DNA from: Symsagittifera roscoffensis | Taxonomy: Eukaryota > Xenacoelomorpha > Acoela > Convolutidae | Length of the DNA: 64,000 nt | Assembly: GCF_963678635.1 (NCBI RefSeq) | Contig: NC_087070.1 | Span: 4,126,539 to 4,190,538, forward strand | Direction: 5' to 3' | Shown here: in pieces, positions 43,969-56,712 of the stretch | Position numbering within the stretch: position 1 is the stretch's first letter | Layout of the letters: the number at the start of each line of letters is the position of its first letter | Translations under genes and position numbers: made by a program | The notes under the pieces: model-generated | The model's input: only the letters and a program-made list of their open reading frames with translations | Databases searched by the model: none | What the model was told of the DNA's origin: nothing

Positions 43969-46900
43969 CTACCTGTGCCAAGATATTAGAAGAAGGCTGC
44001 GAGCCACAACACTGTTGCAAGCACTTGTAGTCGTTCATCAGAGCAAACCACTGCGAGTGAAAACAAAAAAACCAAGGTTATTGGAGCCTTTGAGGAGGAT
44101 TGATGAAATTAGAGGAGTTTTCAACAAAGATCTCAAGCTCAGGAAAGAAGCTACGGCAACCCTCGCGAAGTCCATTGATTACAGTGCACCGATCAGAAAG
44201 AACTATTACAACTGTGGGTAGGGAGTTGTTGGAAAGTCTTATAACCCTTTCATCAATGAAGACATACGTGACTGCTATTTTGATTACAGGCAAGCAGTGT
44301 TGCTAAGACTCTAGGTGGTCAAAATCTAAACGATAAGGAATATTGCAAGTCAACAATTCACGATAAGACTTGTACTGGAAAAAAAAGTTTCCAAACCAAA
44401 ATCTGAGAAAAGAGTGAAATTTGGATTGGGATTATTAAATGACCTCTTGAGAACAATTCTGATGGTCGCTTGGGAATTTCTGGAGCCATCTTGTTGCCCA
44501 AGTCCTAATGCTGACACAATATTGCGAGCGACGCAAGATGCTGGATGAGATATGAAGGCTGATTGTAACCTGAGCGATCTGATCACTTGCAGAAACTGAT
44601 GACCGCAGCCTTTAGGAGCAATCGAGAGACTGTCGAGTTGCCTGGTTGGGGACAAGAAGTCTGGGTAGGGACTGGTAGCTGTCTGGCAAAAAACAACGGT
44701 CTAGAAGGTCACCCATGTAGAGGTCTCAACTGCGTGAAGACAATCGCGAAGCAGCATAAGCAGTTGCTGATATTGTTAGGCAACTTAGTGATGACAACAA
44801 AAACGGAAACGGAATTAAATCTAGATTGTCATGGCTGAACTGAAAAAAATTTAGTGACAGCACTAGGACTATGAAACCTGTTTGGTTCTGTAGAAACACT
44901 TTTGAATCTGGAACAAAAAGATGAGGGGGTTAAGGCCATCAATGTTGAAGTCTATAGGACTTGCAGGAAAGTCAAAAAGTTACTAGGAGTTGCTTTGTAA
45001 GACATTTGCCGCAGTTCCTAAAAGAAATAAGGACGAACTAGATACAATACTGGGTAGAAGATTATGGAATTTGCTTAAATGAACTTCACTGACTTGAAAA
45101 ACAAAACCAGAAACGATCAGCAGCCACAGATTACAACGCAGTAGACAAATTTCGGTCATCTAGAAACCTCGGGCATTGAAATTAAAGGAACATTATGCTG
45201 ACGCATTGTGAATTCCCATTCCATTGTTTGTTACAAACATGGTAAAACCCTGCTCGTAGTAATCTAGCGTTAATCTGGGACACTGGAGAGCTGCTCGCCA
45301 TGGGTTTACCAGACTCATGGCAAACAATAACAATTGTAAGAGTCGGAGTTTTGATGGCGATTAGGTGGCTGCAAGCCCATGTCAGAGAGAACAACAGCCA
45401 AGATGCGCCGACAAAGAACAGTTTGAACAACTTAACTGTCTAAAAGATTTGGATGTTTTTCAGACAGGGTGTGGGCTCAGAAAAGTTCCGATCGAAGTGA
45501 AAATGATATCGACCAGAATATGACTAGTGCCGTTTTTCAGAGCCAACATGACTGCCTGTTTGTACCAATATCCTAAAAAGCACAAGTCGAAGAATAGGAG
45601 AATGTATAATTCGTTCCATCTGGACATAGGATCAACAGATTTCAAATAAGCTTACAAGACCCATCGGAATGCAGTGACTACTGCAGCAGAGAAAACCTTA
45701 AGAAACGATCTATTGTGACGAAAATAGGAAGAAAGGCTGATAGAACAATAAAAAGAAAAGGTGACGTTGTGCCTTCACAACAGCTTCTGTAGGAACAGAG
45801 AAGCTTTTGAAGATCCACTACCATAATGTAAGCAGAGGGAAAAAGAAAAACTGATTGACCAAGATCAAAAGGAAGATATTATGTTGAAAAAGCCTCAATG
45901 GACAAATTATTGATCTTGGGTGTTAATTTCTTTGACAATTTGGAGCAAAGGAGACGGTGACTACGACAACAGACCAAGGGTAGGACGAGTCTTTCAACCT
46001 GAGAACTCCTTCAGCTTTTATGAGTGCAATCCATAACTTGCCGGAGAAGAGCTCTTCTGGTAGCACGAAATTGATAACTGAATCGCCTCCTGTGAGTAAA
46101 TCAGAGAATGCGGTCTAGGTATTTTTCCTATGAACCTTAACTGACGACGAATGGGAAGTAAACCATCGCGTAAAAACGGAACTGGCTGTGAAACGAACCA
46201 AGTGGTTTTCAGCGAAGAGATCTGGTCGGTAATGCAGCGCTAAGGGGCACAATCGGCGCTGAAAACAGGTCTCAACAGGCCATTGATGCATGAATTTCTC
46301 GATGAGTTTGATGAATGTGAGGGAAGTTCGAGTGAACTTTTCACTGACTCCGCTACCGATAAAAGCGAAGCGAACTCCCACATTAAACCAGAAAATTAAT
46401 GAAACAAGTAGTGTATCTGTCCATGTCGCGAAAAGGTACAATGCGCTCGAAATTAGTGTTTGAGAAAATCAACTCTATGAGAATGAAATTGAGCGGCAAG
46501 CGTATAGAAAAAACTCCGGAAAAACGAAGGAGAACCCTGAATCTGCGGTGAAGATCGCTAATCAAGCAAAAAGATGAGAGTCAAAAATGCAGAGGAAATA
46601 GGACAAGGTGATGACGGATAATACAACACACGAAAATTACGGACACTCAAAAATGACGGAGATGATGGTACTGCCTATTATTATGGCGGTGCTGAAATCT
46701 GCCAGTCACAAAACTGAGAGGAGTTACCACAGTCTTACCAGAAGATTTTTTAGAATTAATGAACCAGTGTGGCGAAAGCACATTGAAGGACTTCAAACCT
46801 TCTAGTTTGAATCATGGAAAAGGAAGCTGTGCAGGACAACTAACTCCAGTCAAATATTTTCGAATGACAACATCAAAGACAGTCACGATAGATGAGCCCG

Positions 46901-48540
46901 CTGGTGGATATATTAAAATGATGGAATTCAGAAACTCAGCCAGAGGACATCTATTAGCTTCAGAGAACATCAATATCATAGGATGTTTTCTAAACAGCCC
47001 TATCAAGGACGCGACAGTGAAGCAAAAAAACTTATAGAACACTGACTTCCTCGGAAATTCATGCAGAAACAGTTGATCGACTTGTCAGCTTGACATTGAA
47101 AGCAGTGATCCTCGTTATTTCGAGAAAGGAATTGGGACGACCTCCAATGTTCATGCGCTAATAGCTCTAACTTATGTTAGGACCGAGTTACAGCTTAGAC
47201 TCACCTGGTTCTTGGCTGTATTGACCAGGGAGGAGTACGACCCGGATCAAAGGATAAAAGTTTTTCTTAATGACAGCTCTAAGAGAGATGATGGTTTGCG
47301 AAAAAGCGACAAAAGCGTGAGCAAAGCGGAGAGACGCTCTCTGTTTTATCGGTTTTATCCTAGAACAGCATCAGCATATCGGTATCAGCGCTAACTACCT
47401 GTGCCAAGATATTAGAAGAAGGCTGCGAGCCACAACACTGTTGCAAGCACTTGTAGACGTTCATCAGAGCAAACCACTGCGAGTGAAAATAAAAAAACCA
47501 AGGTTATTGGAGCCTTTGAGGAGGATTGATGAAATTAGAGGAGTTTTCAACAAAGATCTCAAGCTCAGGAAAGAAGCTATGGCAACCCTCGCGAAGTCCA
47601 TTGATTACAGTGCACCGATCAGAAAGAACTATTACAACTGTGGGTAGGGAGTTGTTGGAAAGTCTTATAACCCTTTCATCAATGAAGACATACGTGACTG
47701 CTATTTTGATTACAGGCAAGCAGTGTTGCTAAGACTCTAGGTGGTCAAAATCTAAACGATAAGGAATATTGCAAGTCAACAATTCACGATAAGACTTGTA
47801 CTGGAAAAAAAAGTTTCCAAACCAAAATCTGAGAAAAGAGTGAAATTTGGATTGGGATTATTAAATGACCTCTTGAGAACAATTCTGATGGTCGCTTGGG
47901 AATATCTGGAGCCATCTTGTTGCCCAAGTTCTAATGCTGACAAGATATTGCGAGCGACGCAAGATGTTGGATGAGATATGAAGGCTGATTGTAACCTGAG
48001 CGATCTGATCACTTGCAGAAACTGATGACCGCAGCCTTTAGGAGCAATCGAGAGACTGTCGAGTTGCCTGGTTGGGGACAAGAAGTCTGGGTAGGGACTG
48101 GTAGCTGTCTGGCAAAAAACAACGGCCTAGAAGGTCACCCATGTAGAGGTCTCAACTGCGTGAAGACAATCGCGAAGCAGCATAAGCAGTTGCTGATATT
48201 GTTAGGCAACTTAGTGATGACAACAAAAACGGAAAGGGAATTAAATCTAGAAACGATCAGCAGCCACAGATTACAACGCAGTAGACGAATTTCGGTCATC
48301 TAGAAACCTCGGGCATTGAAATTAAAGGAACATTATGCTGACGCATTGTGAATTCCCATTCCATTGTTTGTTACAAACATGGTAAAACCCTGCTCGTAGT
48401 AATCTAGCGTTAATCTGGGACACTGGAGAGCTGCTCGCCTTGGGTTTACCAGACTCATTGCAAACAATAACAATTGTAAAAGAGTATTGATGGCGATTAG
48501 GTGGCTGCAAGCCCATGTCAGAGAGAACAACAGCCAAAAA

Positions 48541-48889
48541 CAATTAGTAGATATAAGTTGTTTTAGAACTTCTGAACGACAAGGAGGTTGTAACAAGGAA
48601 AAGAGAACTCATAATTGTTATGTGTGAAAATTTCATATGAGCAACCAAGTTGTCAAAGCTTAAAATGAAAACCTCATGAAATAAAAAAAAACTTTTGTTA
48701 TTTTGAGTTTACAATTGCTGCAATCAGGAATCGGAGGTCAGATTTTGATTTTACATCAAAAAAACTTACATTTAATTTAGAAATGATTGATAGAGTTTAT
48801 ATTTGAAAAATTCCAGTCTGCTTGACTGTTTTTAATCAAGTAAGAGAACTATTTGCTTTGTGGTGGAATGAAGAATTTGTGCCATTACC
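48541..48889. other. AT-rich spacer, nothing recognised
   Basis: Follows the break-off point of the third tandem unit. No features seen. Confidence 0.4.
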
Positions 48890-49580
48890 GGACGGTAAAA
48901 AAAGGGCTCAGAATGTAACAGATAATTAAATTTTCGAAATATGGATTCGAAATATGGATTCGGATGAGAAATGCGAAAAACGGCCATTTTGAACAGAAAA
49001 AATACAAAAAAAAACAGAACAGCGGATTGCAAGACAGGAAACAGTCGGAAAAAGGGAGAGAAAAATAAAAGATAAACGAAGCTTTCTGTCGTAACACGAG
49101 GATACGTCAAGGTGCTTATTAGCAGAAGACTGTGAAACAGGAAGATCCAGTGGGACATGGAGAGGTCGGAATTGGATGGCCGCTGCCCAGAGACTTTTGA
49201 CAAACATTAACAAAATTTTAGCTGCTGTATTGCCCTGAACGCATTTAGTCTACTACGATAACGAATTAAAATTTCAGAGCATCAACAATTAGAGTCGAGG
49301 GAAGAGTCAATCCATCTCGTATGGGTTTAGTTTATAACTGTCAGTCTAAATATTTTTAGTTGTGGTTTTTTAGCTGTGTTTTTAAAAGTAATAACACTGT
49401 CTGTGGATCCGAGACTCTGCTATGTGGTTTATTTTTGCATGTAAACGAAAGCTAATCAAAAATCGTTCGACTGATGGCTCAAAAATGGTGACTGAAAATC
49501 AGCCCTTCAATAGACCAGCAAATCAACTGACGACGTCAAGGCTAGGTAAAAAACGAGTAACAGACGTCAGCCAACCTTCA
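48890..49580. repeat. Dispersed repeat, diverged partner of 10840-11560
   Basis: Same landmarks in the same order as at 10840-11560: aaacggccattttg, aaacagtcgg, agagtcaatccatctc, ctatgtggtttatttttgca, ctgatggct. It contains a short local duplication (tcgaaatatggat twice near 48935-48960). Confidence 0.7.
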
Positions 49581-52180
49581 AAAATTACTACTCAAAATGC
49601 CTGACACACGCGAACGCCATTAAAAACAAGGTCGGAAATTTAAGTGACCATTAGTTCTTATTGGACAAGGGAACTTTGATCCATTTCAGATGGATCAACC
49701 TGAAAACTTGCCCTAACTCAACATAATCACATAAAATGCATTCAAGAAATTTGAATTGGTTGTTCACATACCGACTCGACTTCTAGGATTAGGCAAAAAA
49801 TAATCATATAGCCACTCTATAATTGATTTAAAGATATTAGGTTAGCTCGAGAAGTTTTGAAGAAGGAAGGTTTGACTAGAGAAGAAGTTTTGCCTTTTGA
49901 CCATTGGGCAGCTTCAGTTGTCCACCTTCCTACTCAAGTGTCACTCTATTCCGGTCAATCGTTCTTTTTTTTCTCTTCCTGAACCCATAATTTTCTGTCA
50001 AGAATAAGACAGCTCTACTCGTGTCGAATTATTACGGTAACATTGCGAATAGCAATTTTACTCTCGTGTTTTTCTAGCGACTTCTCCGAAATTCTAACTC
50101 AAATCTCCTGAGTTATTTTATTAGCATTTTCAGTTGTCGCGAGAAAATTGAGCATGACAGGCTCCATTCGAAATTAAAAAAATTAATTCTGTCCCCAAAT
50201 CCGAGATTTAACTTCTAATTCAAGGTCGAACTTCCAAATATGACCGACTGGCACATATAATCAAGAATAATCTCCGGAAGAGGGCGACTGCTTTCATTAT
50301 TCTTCTAACCACATCGTTTCTTATTTTTATAATTGAGGACTAATAACATTTGAAAGTCCAGAAGGGAGAAGACAATGTAGGATAATTTTTGTTTGCTGAT
50401 TGGCAGGACCGTAAAGCGTCCCAACACTTTTTGAACATTTTAGAAGATGTTTTAAGCTGAGACATCACAATAGAACTTGGAAAGCTTTATGTTTGGTTAT
50501 ATCAGCGTAGTTAGAAGGCTATATCGTTGGAAGGCTATATCGGTGTAGTATGATGCCGTTTGTAGCGCGTAGTGATTCACTTTGAAGTAGATAAAAAAAA
50601 ATTTAAATTTGATTTTGTATATTCTTTCTCATGGCACTCCACGATATCGATGAGATGCTTCAAGTTCGACTAGTACATTGATCGGGCTGTCAGGGAAGTA
50701 TGTGCCATTCGACCAGAGTGACTTTAATTTTTCCAAAGAGTTGATCGCACAATACGTTCGTTGAGAATATTGATGAGAATCAAAGCTTGAATTGATGAGA
50801 ATCCAATGAGAATCAAACAAAGAAGGATTATTTGAAGCCGGTGTAATTTTTTGAAATTTCGATTCGAACATGCATGACACGTAGCAATTTCAATTTCGCT
50901 AAAACTGAAAATGAGCGAAAATCAAAAATTGCGAGTTGTAGCAATTGTGCAGCTGCAATCTTTACTTGCCATATTTCACGAATTGGGAAGTCCGAGAAGA
51001 GGAATTACTACCCTTCTTAGTAGTGAAGAAAGCGTTTCATAGATGAAGTGGAAGAAAGCGGGATGTAACAGTCGCCCGGAAGTACATATCGATGGAAAAT
51101 AAAGCTAGGTTTTAAAACAACTGGCTAGCGTCTAAACACAGCTCTTCATGCTTTTCACCGTCTATACCAAAGCCAGTTCTCTGTGTGGTCCTTTAAACAT
51201 CGGGTTGACCAAAATCATTACTGTTTTGGGCTTAGGTCAGAATCCTCAGATTAACTTAATTACATGTAAAAATAGTGAGCTCATGGCTGGGTCTCTGTAT
51301 CCCCAGACAACGAGGTCGTTCCTAAAAACAGCGGTAATACTTATTTATTATTTTAATTTTGTTTTTGTTCAGTAGATAAAAATCATCATTCCAATCGGAG
51401 TTGAATCAACCCTTTCCCTCAAGTCCTAGCTTCTCATTATCTGAAAACGAATTTAGATGTTATTAATTCATTTCAGGATATTCCAGGATGCTAAAAGTTT
51501 GTTAAAGTAGAGTTTGAGTTCTCTTCCCGAGACCCTTCCGGATTCTGGAATCCGGACAAAGAGTGGTCTTATCGTCCTTCCGGAAGGCTGGCACAGTCGT
51601 CCCAATATCCTTCCTGCTTCTCGGGAACTCTTCGGTAATGATTGTACAGTTATAATCTTTACTATTCGGAATGAACTTACGTTAACGTCAATCACTGTAA
51701 TTTCTTCTTTCGTGGCTATTTCTCGTTCGTCTTGTCTGTTTCCACGAATCATTATGTTCTGTTTTTTCTTTTTTTAAGTTGTAGTGAAATTTCAAGGTCC
51801 GGTGGTACGGTTCAGCGGGAACGTGTAGATCTTCCGGTTGTACCGTGATAGCTTTTTAAGAAAACTTGATAAAACTTCCTCGTAAGCTCTCCGAACGAGG
51901 CTTAGCTAGCCGAGTAAAGAAGAGTAACTAGGGGGAACGAAAAAACGAGCAAAAAACAAAAAGCGAAACAAAAACCGAAAAAGAACAGAAAAAGGAACAA
52001 AAACTATAAAACAAAAAATGACAGTGACTTTGACACCAAATTATTTGGATCAAACCTTTATATTAATTAAATAGTATACACATACTATTTTTTTATAAGA
52101 CCGATCGTTTCGATCATTTCAGCAATCTGAAAGGTGCCCGAGTGTGGGGCGTTGTGAAGGGTTTTCAGATAGCTTGCAAC
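49581..52180. other. Non-coding spacer, nothing recognised
   Basis: Only short, chance-like frames on both strands. No repeats, RNA genes or retroelement motifs were recognised. Its 3' part may include the untranslated region or LTR of the second Gypsy element, but no paired LTR was found. Confidence 0.4.
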
Positions 52181-52377
52181 TTAGCTGGACCATTAGGAGA
52201 CTTGACTGGAACAGGTGGCCGGTCGAGTGGGAGAGTGGTTCACAGGGACTTAGCTGGACCATTAGGAGACTTGACTGGAACAGGTGACCAGTCGAGTGGG
52301 AAAGTGGTTCACAGGGACTTAGCTGGACCATTAGGACACTTGACTGGAACAGGTGACCAGCCAAGTGGGAAAGTGGT
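52181..52377 (+). repeat. Minisatellite, 69-bp unit, 2.9 copies
   Basis: ttagctggaccattaggaga starts at 52181, 52250 and 52319. The unit length of 69 keeps one frame open (52142-52498, AGPLGDLTGTGDQSSGK-like repeats), probably a by-product of the repeat length. Confidence 0.9.
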
Positions 52378-53250
52378 GCTGGTGATCAGCTGCAGGACAA
52401 GTCAAGGAAATAACCAGCATGGTCAGAGCAACAAGAGAAGACGGGGGTGTTCTCAAGTTGGTCAAACGGGTATCGTTAAAATCCACATTACATTATAGTA
52501 GATAAGTGTAAAATTGGATGAGCGGAACCCCATTGTTTTGAGGAAGTTTTTACTCAAGCAGGCCAGGAAACAGGTCTACGGTTTTCTCTTGAGAGGTTTA
52601 GCACCCGGCGCTTAAGGGAATTTTTGGCTTAGGAGGGGGCTAAAGAGTGGGGAGGTTAGAAGGGGCGCTGGTTAGGTTAGAGGTTGGTGGTTGTAAAGTG
52701 TAAAAAGGGAGGACACATTAGAGTAACTAATTGATCGGCATCGTCGATTTAGTTACATTAGATTCTTACACGCGTCGGTTATAGGAAGCGGATATCCGAA
52801 TTCAACATCGGATTCAACGCTGGTCGGATCGGGAGGGGGGAACGGACATAGACAGTTATTGTGATACCCCATAAGATCGCTAGCAGGGGGGAGCAGAACG
52901 CGTGGCAGTCAGGTACCAGACATTTTTTTTGTTGTTGTTCAGATAAAGGGTTGACACAAGTCACCTTTGAATTTTAGGTGGGTACATTTTTTTTTGCTTT
53001 TATCGATATTCATTTTTTCTTTTTTCTCTCTGTTAAATTTTTGACGCTTTTGGAGAAGAAAGTTTTAATCGGTTTTGGACAAACAGGTGATCACAAGACA
53101 CCTAGAACAAGTTGGGTTTCAACTTGCGGCAAAATATTAAAAGTAAATAAATACAAGGGGATTGGTGATTTTAACTTTTGGTAAGGTTGGGTTTTTTTTG
53201 GAAAATTTTTGCTAGAGCTCGAGTGGTGGTACAAGGTATAGTGGTTCAAG
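52378..53250. other. Spacer, nothing recognised
   Basis: Moderately G-rich around 52600-52720, then AT-rich. No gene or primer-binding site was identified. Confidence 0.4.
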
Positions 53251-53858
53251 GCAGTCTTGAGACAGGCAGTCTTTCGACAGGCAGTCTTGAGACAGGCAGT
53301 CTTGGGACAGGCAGTCTTGGGACAGGCAGTCTTGGGACAGGCAGTCTTGGGACAGGCAGTCTTGGGACAGGCAGTCTTGGGACAGGCAGTCTTGGGACAG
53401 GCAGTCTTGGGACAGGCAGTCTTGGGACAGGCAGTCTTGGGACAGGCAGTCTTGGGACAGGCAGTCTTGGGACAGGCAGTCTTGGGACAGGCAGCCTTGC
53501 GACAGGCAGTCTTGGGACAGGCATTCTTGGTACAGGCAGTCTTGGGACAGGCAGTCTTGGGACAGGCAGTCTATGGACAGGCAGTCTTGGGACAAGCAGT
53601 CTTGGGACAGGACCAGAAAGTCTTGGGACAGTACAAGAAAGTCTTGGAACAGTACAAGAAAGTCTTGGGACAGTACCAGAAAGTCTTGGGACAGTGCCAA
53701 AAAGTCTTGGGACAGTACCAGAAAGTCTTAGGACAGTACCAGAAAGTTTTGGGACAGTACCGGAAGTCTTAGGACAGTACTTGGAAGTGTTGGAACAGTA
53801 CCTAGAAGTGTTGGGACAGTACATAGAAGTGTTGGGACAGTACATAGAAGTGGTGTGA
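53251..53858 (+). repeat. Minisatellite: about 24 units of 15 bp, then about 11 units of 21 bp
   Basis: gcagtcttgggacag repeats with almost no change from about 53251 to 53609. It then shifts to 21-base units such as gtcttgggacagtaccagaaa, which share agtcttgggacag with the 15-mer and add six bases. The final units drift to tacatagaagtgttgggacag. Both unit lengths are multiples of three, so several frames on both strands remain open (e.g. a TGSLG repeat on the plus strand). No protein is claimed. Confidence 0.95.
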
Positions 53859-54103
53859 CGGTACTAAAGGGTCTCAAGACAGGTCGAAATAACTGAATCA
53901 AAAGCAATAGGACTAGTCGAAACGTTAAATGGCGATAGATCGGATTCTGTTGGGATCACGAACTAGTAAAATTTTAATAAATCTTAAAGGGGATAGAAAC
54001 GTTGTTTTTCTTTATTATTATATTTATCGTCAAAATTTTTTCATTTCTTAGAATAGAATTTTGTAAATAGTAATATTGTAAGTAGAAAGAATTGTAAATA
54101 AAA

Positions 54104-56035
54104 ATGAGACGGAGCAGGGTATCGATAGCTGAAAAAAGAGCTACAGAGTCAAAGACAAAATATAACTCGTCGCAACTGAAAATGACATCGGTTGGCCCAA
54201 GAATAACGAAGAAGAACTTTTCATTGAGCATGGTCAACACAAGAAGTACTAAAGAGAACAAGACGGAAGAGGGCGCGGACGTGAAACAAACGGAACCCGC
54301 CATTGAGATTGACCTAGAAACACCAGACCAGAATGTTGATGAGGTGGAGAAGAAGACGACGGAGTCGACACCGATGCCGAATGCAGAGGAACAAAATCAA
54401 AAGTCGATGGAATTTGACTTTGTTGATGCCGCCTATCCCATACCTAGGATTGATGAGAACCTCTCGAAGTTAGGTGATGCAAAAATTTTTACGATTCTTG
54501 ATTAAGGTTCGGCCTTTTGGCAGGTCCCGTTGAGGAAGCAGGACAGGCACAAAACAGGATTCGCCTGCGAGTTGGGGCCTTTTCAATGGAAACGTATGCC
54601 GTTTGGTCTTTGCAATGCCACGGCTACATTTCAACGGTTGATGGCACATGCATTAATAGGTGTGACAAAGAAGTATGGCAATCTGGTAATGTGCTACGTG
54701 GATGACGTGGTAATAGCGACGCCTACACTGGAAGATCACATCGAGCGACTGGACGAGGTGTTTGCATGCATGAAGAGGTCGGAGCTAAAGTGCAAACCAT
54801 CAAAGTGCGAAATACTCAAGGATTCGATAAAATACTTGGGGAGGATGGTGGACAGGCACAGCATCAGACCAGATCCAGATGCAGTTGAAGCAGTGCTAAC
54901 TTGGAAATCGCCAAAAACGGAACACCAATTGATGAGCTTCCTGGGTTTTGCGAACTATTACCGGGAATTCATCAAGGATTACGCGGATAAGAAATAACCG
55001 ATGCAACAATTAATGAGACACAAAGGCAAGAAGTTCACGTGGAACAACGCAGCTGAAGAATCATTCCGGAGAATAAAGAAAGAGATGTGCGAGGCACCAG
55101 TGTTAGGGATGCCAACGAAGAAAGGGATGTACGTGCTGGATACGGACGCGTCGGTAGTCGCGATTTCTGGGATTCTCCATCAGGAACAAGAATGGAACGG
55201 GAGGACAGTCTTGAGACCGATAGCGTACGGGAGTAAAGTCTTGAGTGATACGGAGATGAAGTACGGGGCGCCGAAAGCAGAGATGTTCGCGGTGGTTACC
55301 TTTGTCGAGAAATACAGAACATACCTAGGAAGTGAGTCATTCAAGCTGCGAGTGGACAACAGGGCACTCAGCTGGCTGAAGACGTACTCAATGGACCAGA
55401 GCTACATTGGGAGGTGGATAGTTCGCCTCGACGGATACGACGTGATAATTGAGCATAGAACAAGAGACAAACATCAAAATGCCGATAGCTTGAGTAAGAA
55501 GACGGAGTTCTACGAGAGACAGGAATAGAGGGAGGCGAATAGGCCAGAGATAAAAGAGGGCTTCTCCTTCATGGATAAGGAAACGTATGATAGTCTTCCT
55601 CTCATGAGATGGCTCGACAAGTCAGGCAAACCGATACAAGATCACCCCGAATTACCAGAAGAGCCTCCAGAGAAAACAATCTTGAAGAAGACCCGAGGGA
55701 TGCTGATAGGGATAATGCTCAAGTCAAAACTTGTGAGAGAGACACTCAAGGCGAAGGGCTATGATCTCAACCAGGTAGAAACTGGAGAAGCAAAGATAGA
55801 TGAGGAGATGATGAGATTACTCGAGAAACTGGCATATGATAAACCCGTGATCAAAAAAAAGGGCAAAGAGGAACCGGAAGTCACGATACTGCAAAGGAGT
55901 GAAACAGTCGGCGACGAAGACACCTCAGAAAGGAGGAATCCTGACGGAAAAGAAATCGTGCAGTCACTGGTGGACAAAATCCCTGATGACGTACTTGAAC
56001 GGACTTGGGCTAGGAAAAAGAAAGGAGGAAGCTGA
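54104..56035 (+). pseudogene. Ty3/Gypsy element 2: pol N-terminal part (RT, RNase H), internally deleted
   Basis: One frame from the ATG at 54104 to the TGA at 56033, broken by TAA at 54503, TAA at 54995 and TAG at 55526. The first 100 codons are charged and unrecognised. They join directly, near 54415, to the middle of RT (DAAYPIPRIDENLSKLGDAK), so gag, protease and RT fingers have been deleted. RT continues with GSAFWQVPL, PFGLCNATATFQRLM and catalytic YVDD (near 54700), then FLGFANYYREF. RNase H shows LDTDASVVAISGILHQE, KAEMFAVV, VDNRALSWL and HQNADSLSK. The tail after 55571 is a charged linker. RT and RNase H motifs are otherwise intact, making this younger than the copy at 14.3-19.4 kb. 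Confidence 0.92.
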
Positions 56036-56660
56036 ACACCTGGGAACGGGTCAAGAGACCGGGGAGTTGCCCGAAGAGGGAGAAGATGTTGGAGAAGAAA
56101 AATTGTCCAGGGAGTGTGAAGAATGGGATGAAGATTTGGAGGACAGCAGCGACGTTCAAGATAGTTTGTGCATGATACTGGTGGAAGAGAAGATGAGACA
56201 CCGCGACAGAGAGCTGCAGACGGATCCCTCATCAGGTACATACAACTTGGATCAGCAAGAAGTGCGAGGAGGTGAAGAACTTGAGAAAATTGCAGTATCG
56301 AGGAAACCGTTCAGGAAACTATCTTGCAACTCGTATGTCAGAACAGATCTGGTGCCAGAGGACGAGACGATAGAAAGATCATGAAAATGATAGTGTGCGT
56401 TAAGCTGAAAGATGACATCCACAACCCTGGGGAAATGAATGGTCAGATAAAGGCACTAAAGGAACATGTCAAGGCGAGATATAGGCTCTCGGATCTAATA
56501 AGGGCCCAAAAGAATGACAAGATGTTAAGCAACCTCTCCAAATGGACCCGGACGGGGTCCAAAGAGAAGGGGGACCTAGAAGAAGACAAATAGAAGATCT
56601 TGAGCCAATTCTACAAAGAGAGAAAAGATTTACTCTATCACACAGCTGATGGGGTGTAGC
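56036..56660 (+). pseudogene. Ty3/Gypsy element 2: RNase H to integrase linker, frameshifted
   Basis: Acidic, glutamate-rich coding sequence continues in another frame (about 56036-56384) and then another (56385-56593, KMIVCVKLKDDIHNPGEM), followed by KILSQFYKERKDLLYH up to a TAG at 56657. At least three frame changes are needed to reach the integrase frame. No known domain; the linker is long for a Gypsy pol. Confidence 0.65.
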
Positions 56661-56712
56661 GTGCAAGAGAAAGGACGAGGAGAAGATATTACACAAGAAT
56701 AACCGCATCATT

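Larger units (their letters stand above)
41188..48540 (+). repeat. Large tandem duplication: units of 3.4 and 3.1 kb plus partial copies
   Basis: Unit 1 is about 41757-45178 and unit 2 about 45179-48317; both start with aaattaaaggancnttatgc-type sequence. A third, partial unit starts at 48318 and breaks off at about 48540. A partial copy of the 42690-43190 segment precedes unit 1 at 41188-41756. The units are about 95% alike by eye. Unit 2 lacks roughly 285 bases present at about 44826-45110 of unit 1. Contents are decayed plus-strand coding sequence of unknown family. Confidence 0.9.

Noticed and set aside
43191..48303. Host gene pair explaining the tandem duplication
   Set aside because: Frames are interrupted in both units, there is no intron structure, and the neighbourhood is retroelement-derived.
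53178..53858. Long repeat-encoded frames on both strands (TGSLG-type and related)
   Set aside because: The 15- and 21-base units are multiples of three, so several frames stay open automatically. There is no codon or splice evidence for a protein.
49581..54103. LTR of Gypsy element 2
   Set aside because: I compared this by eye with 59035-59532 and 13600-14290 and saw no shared terminal sequence.
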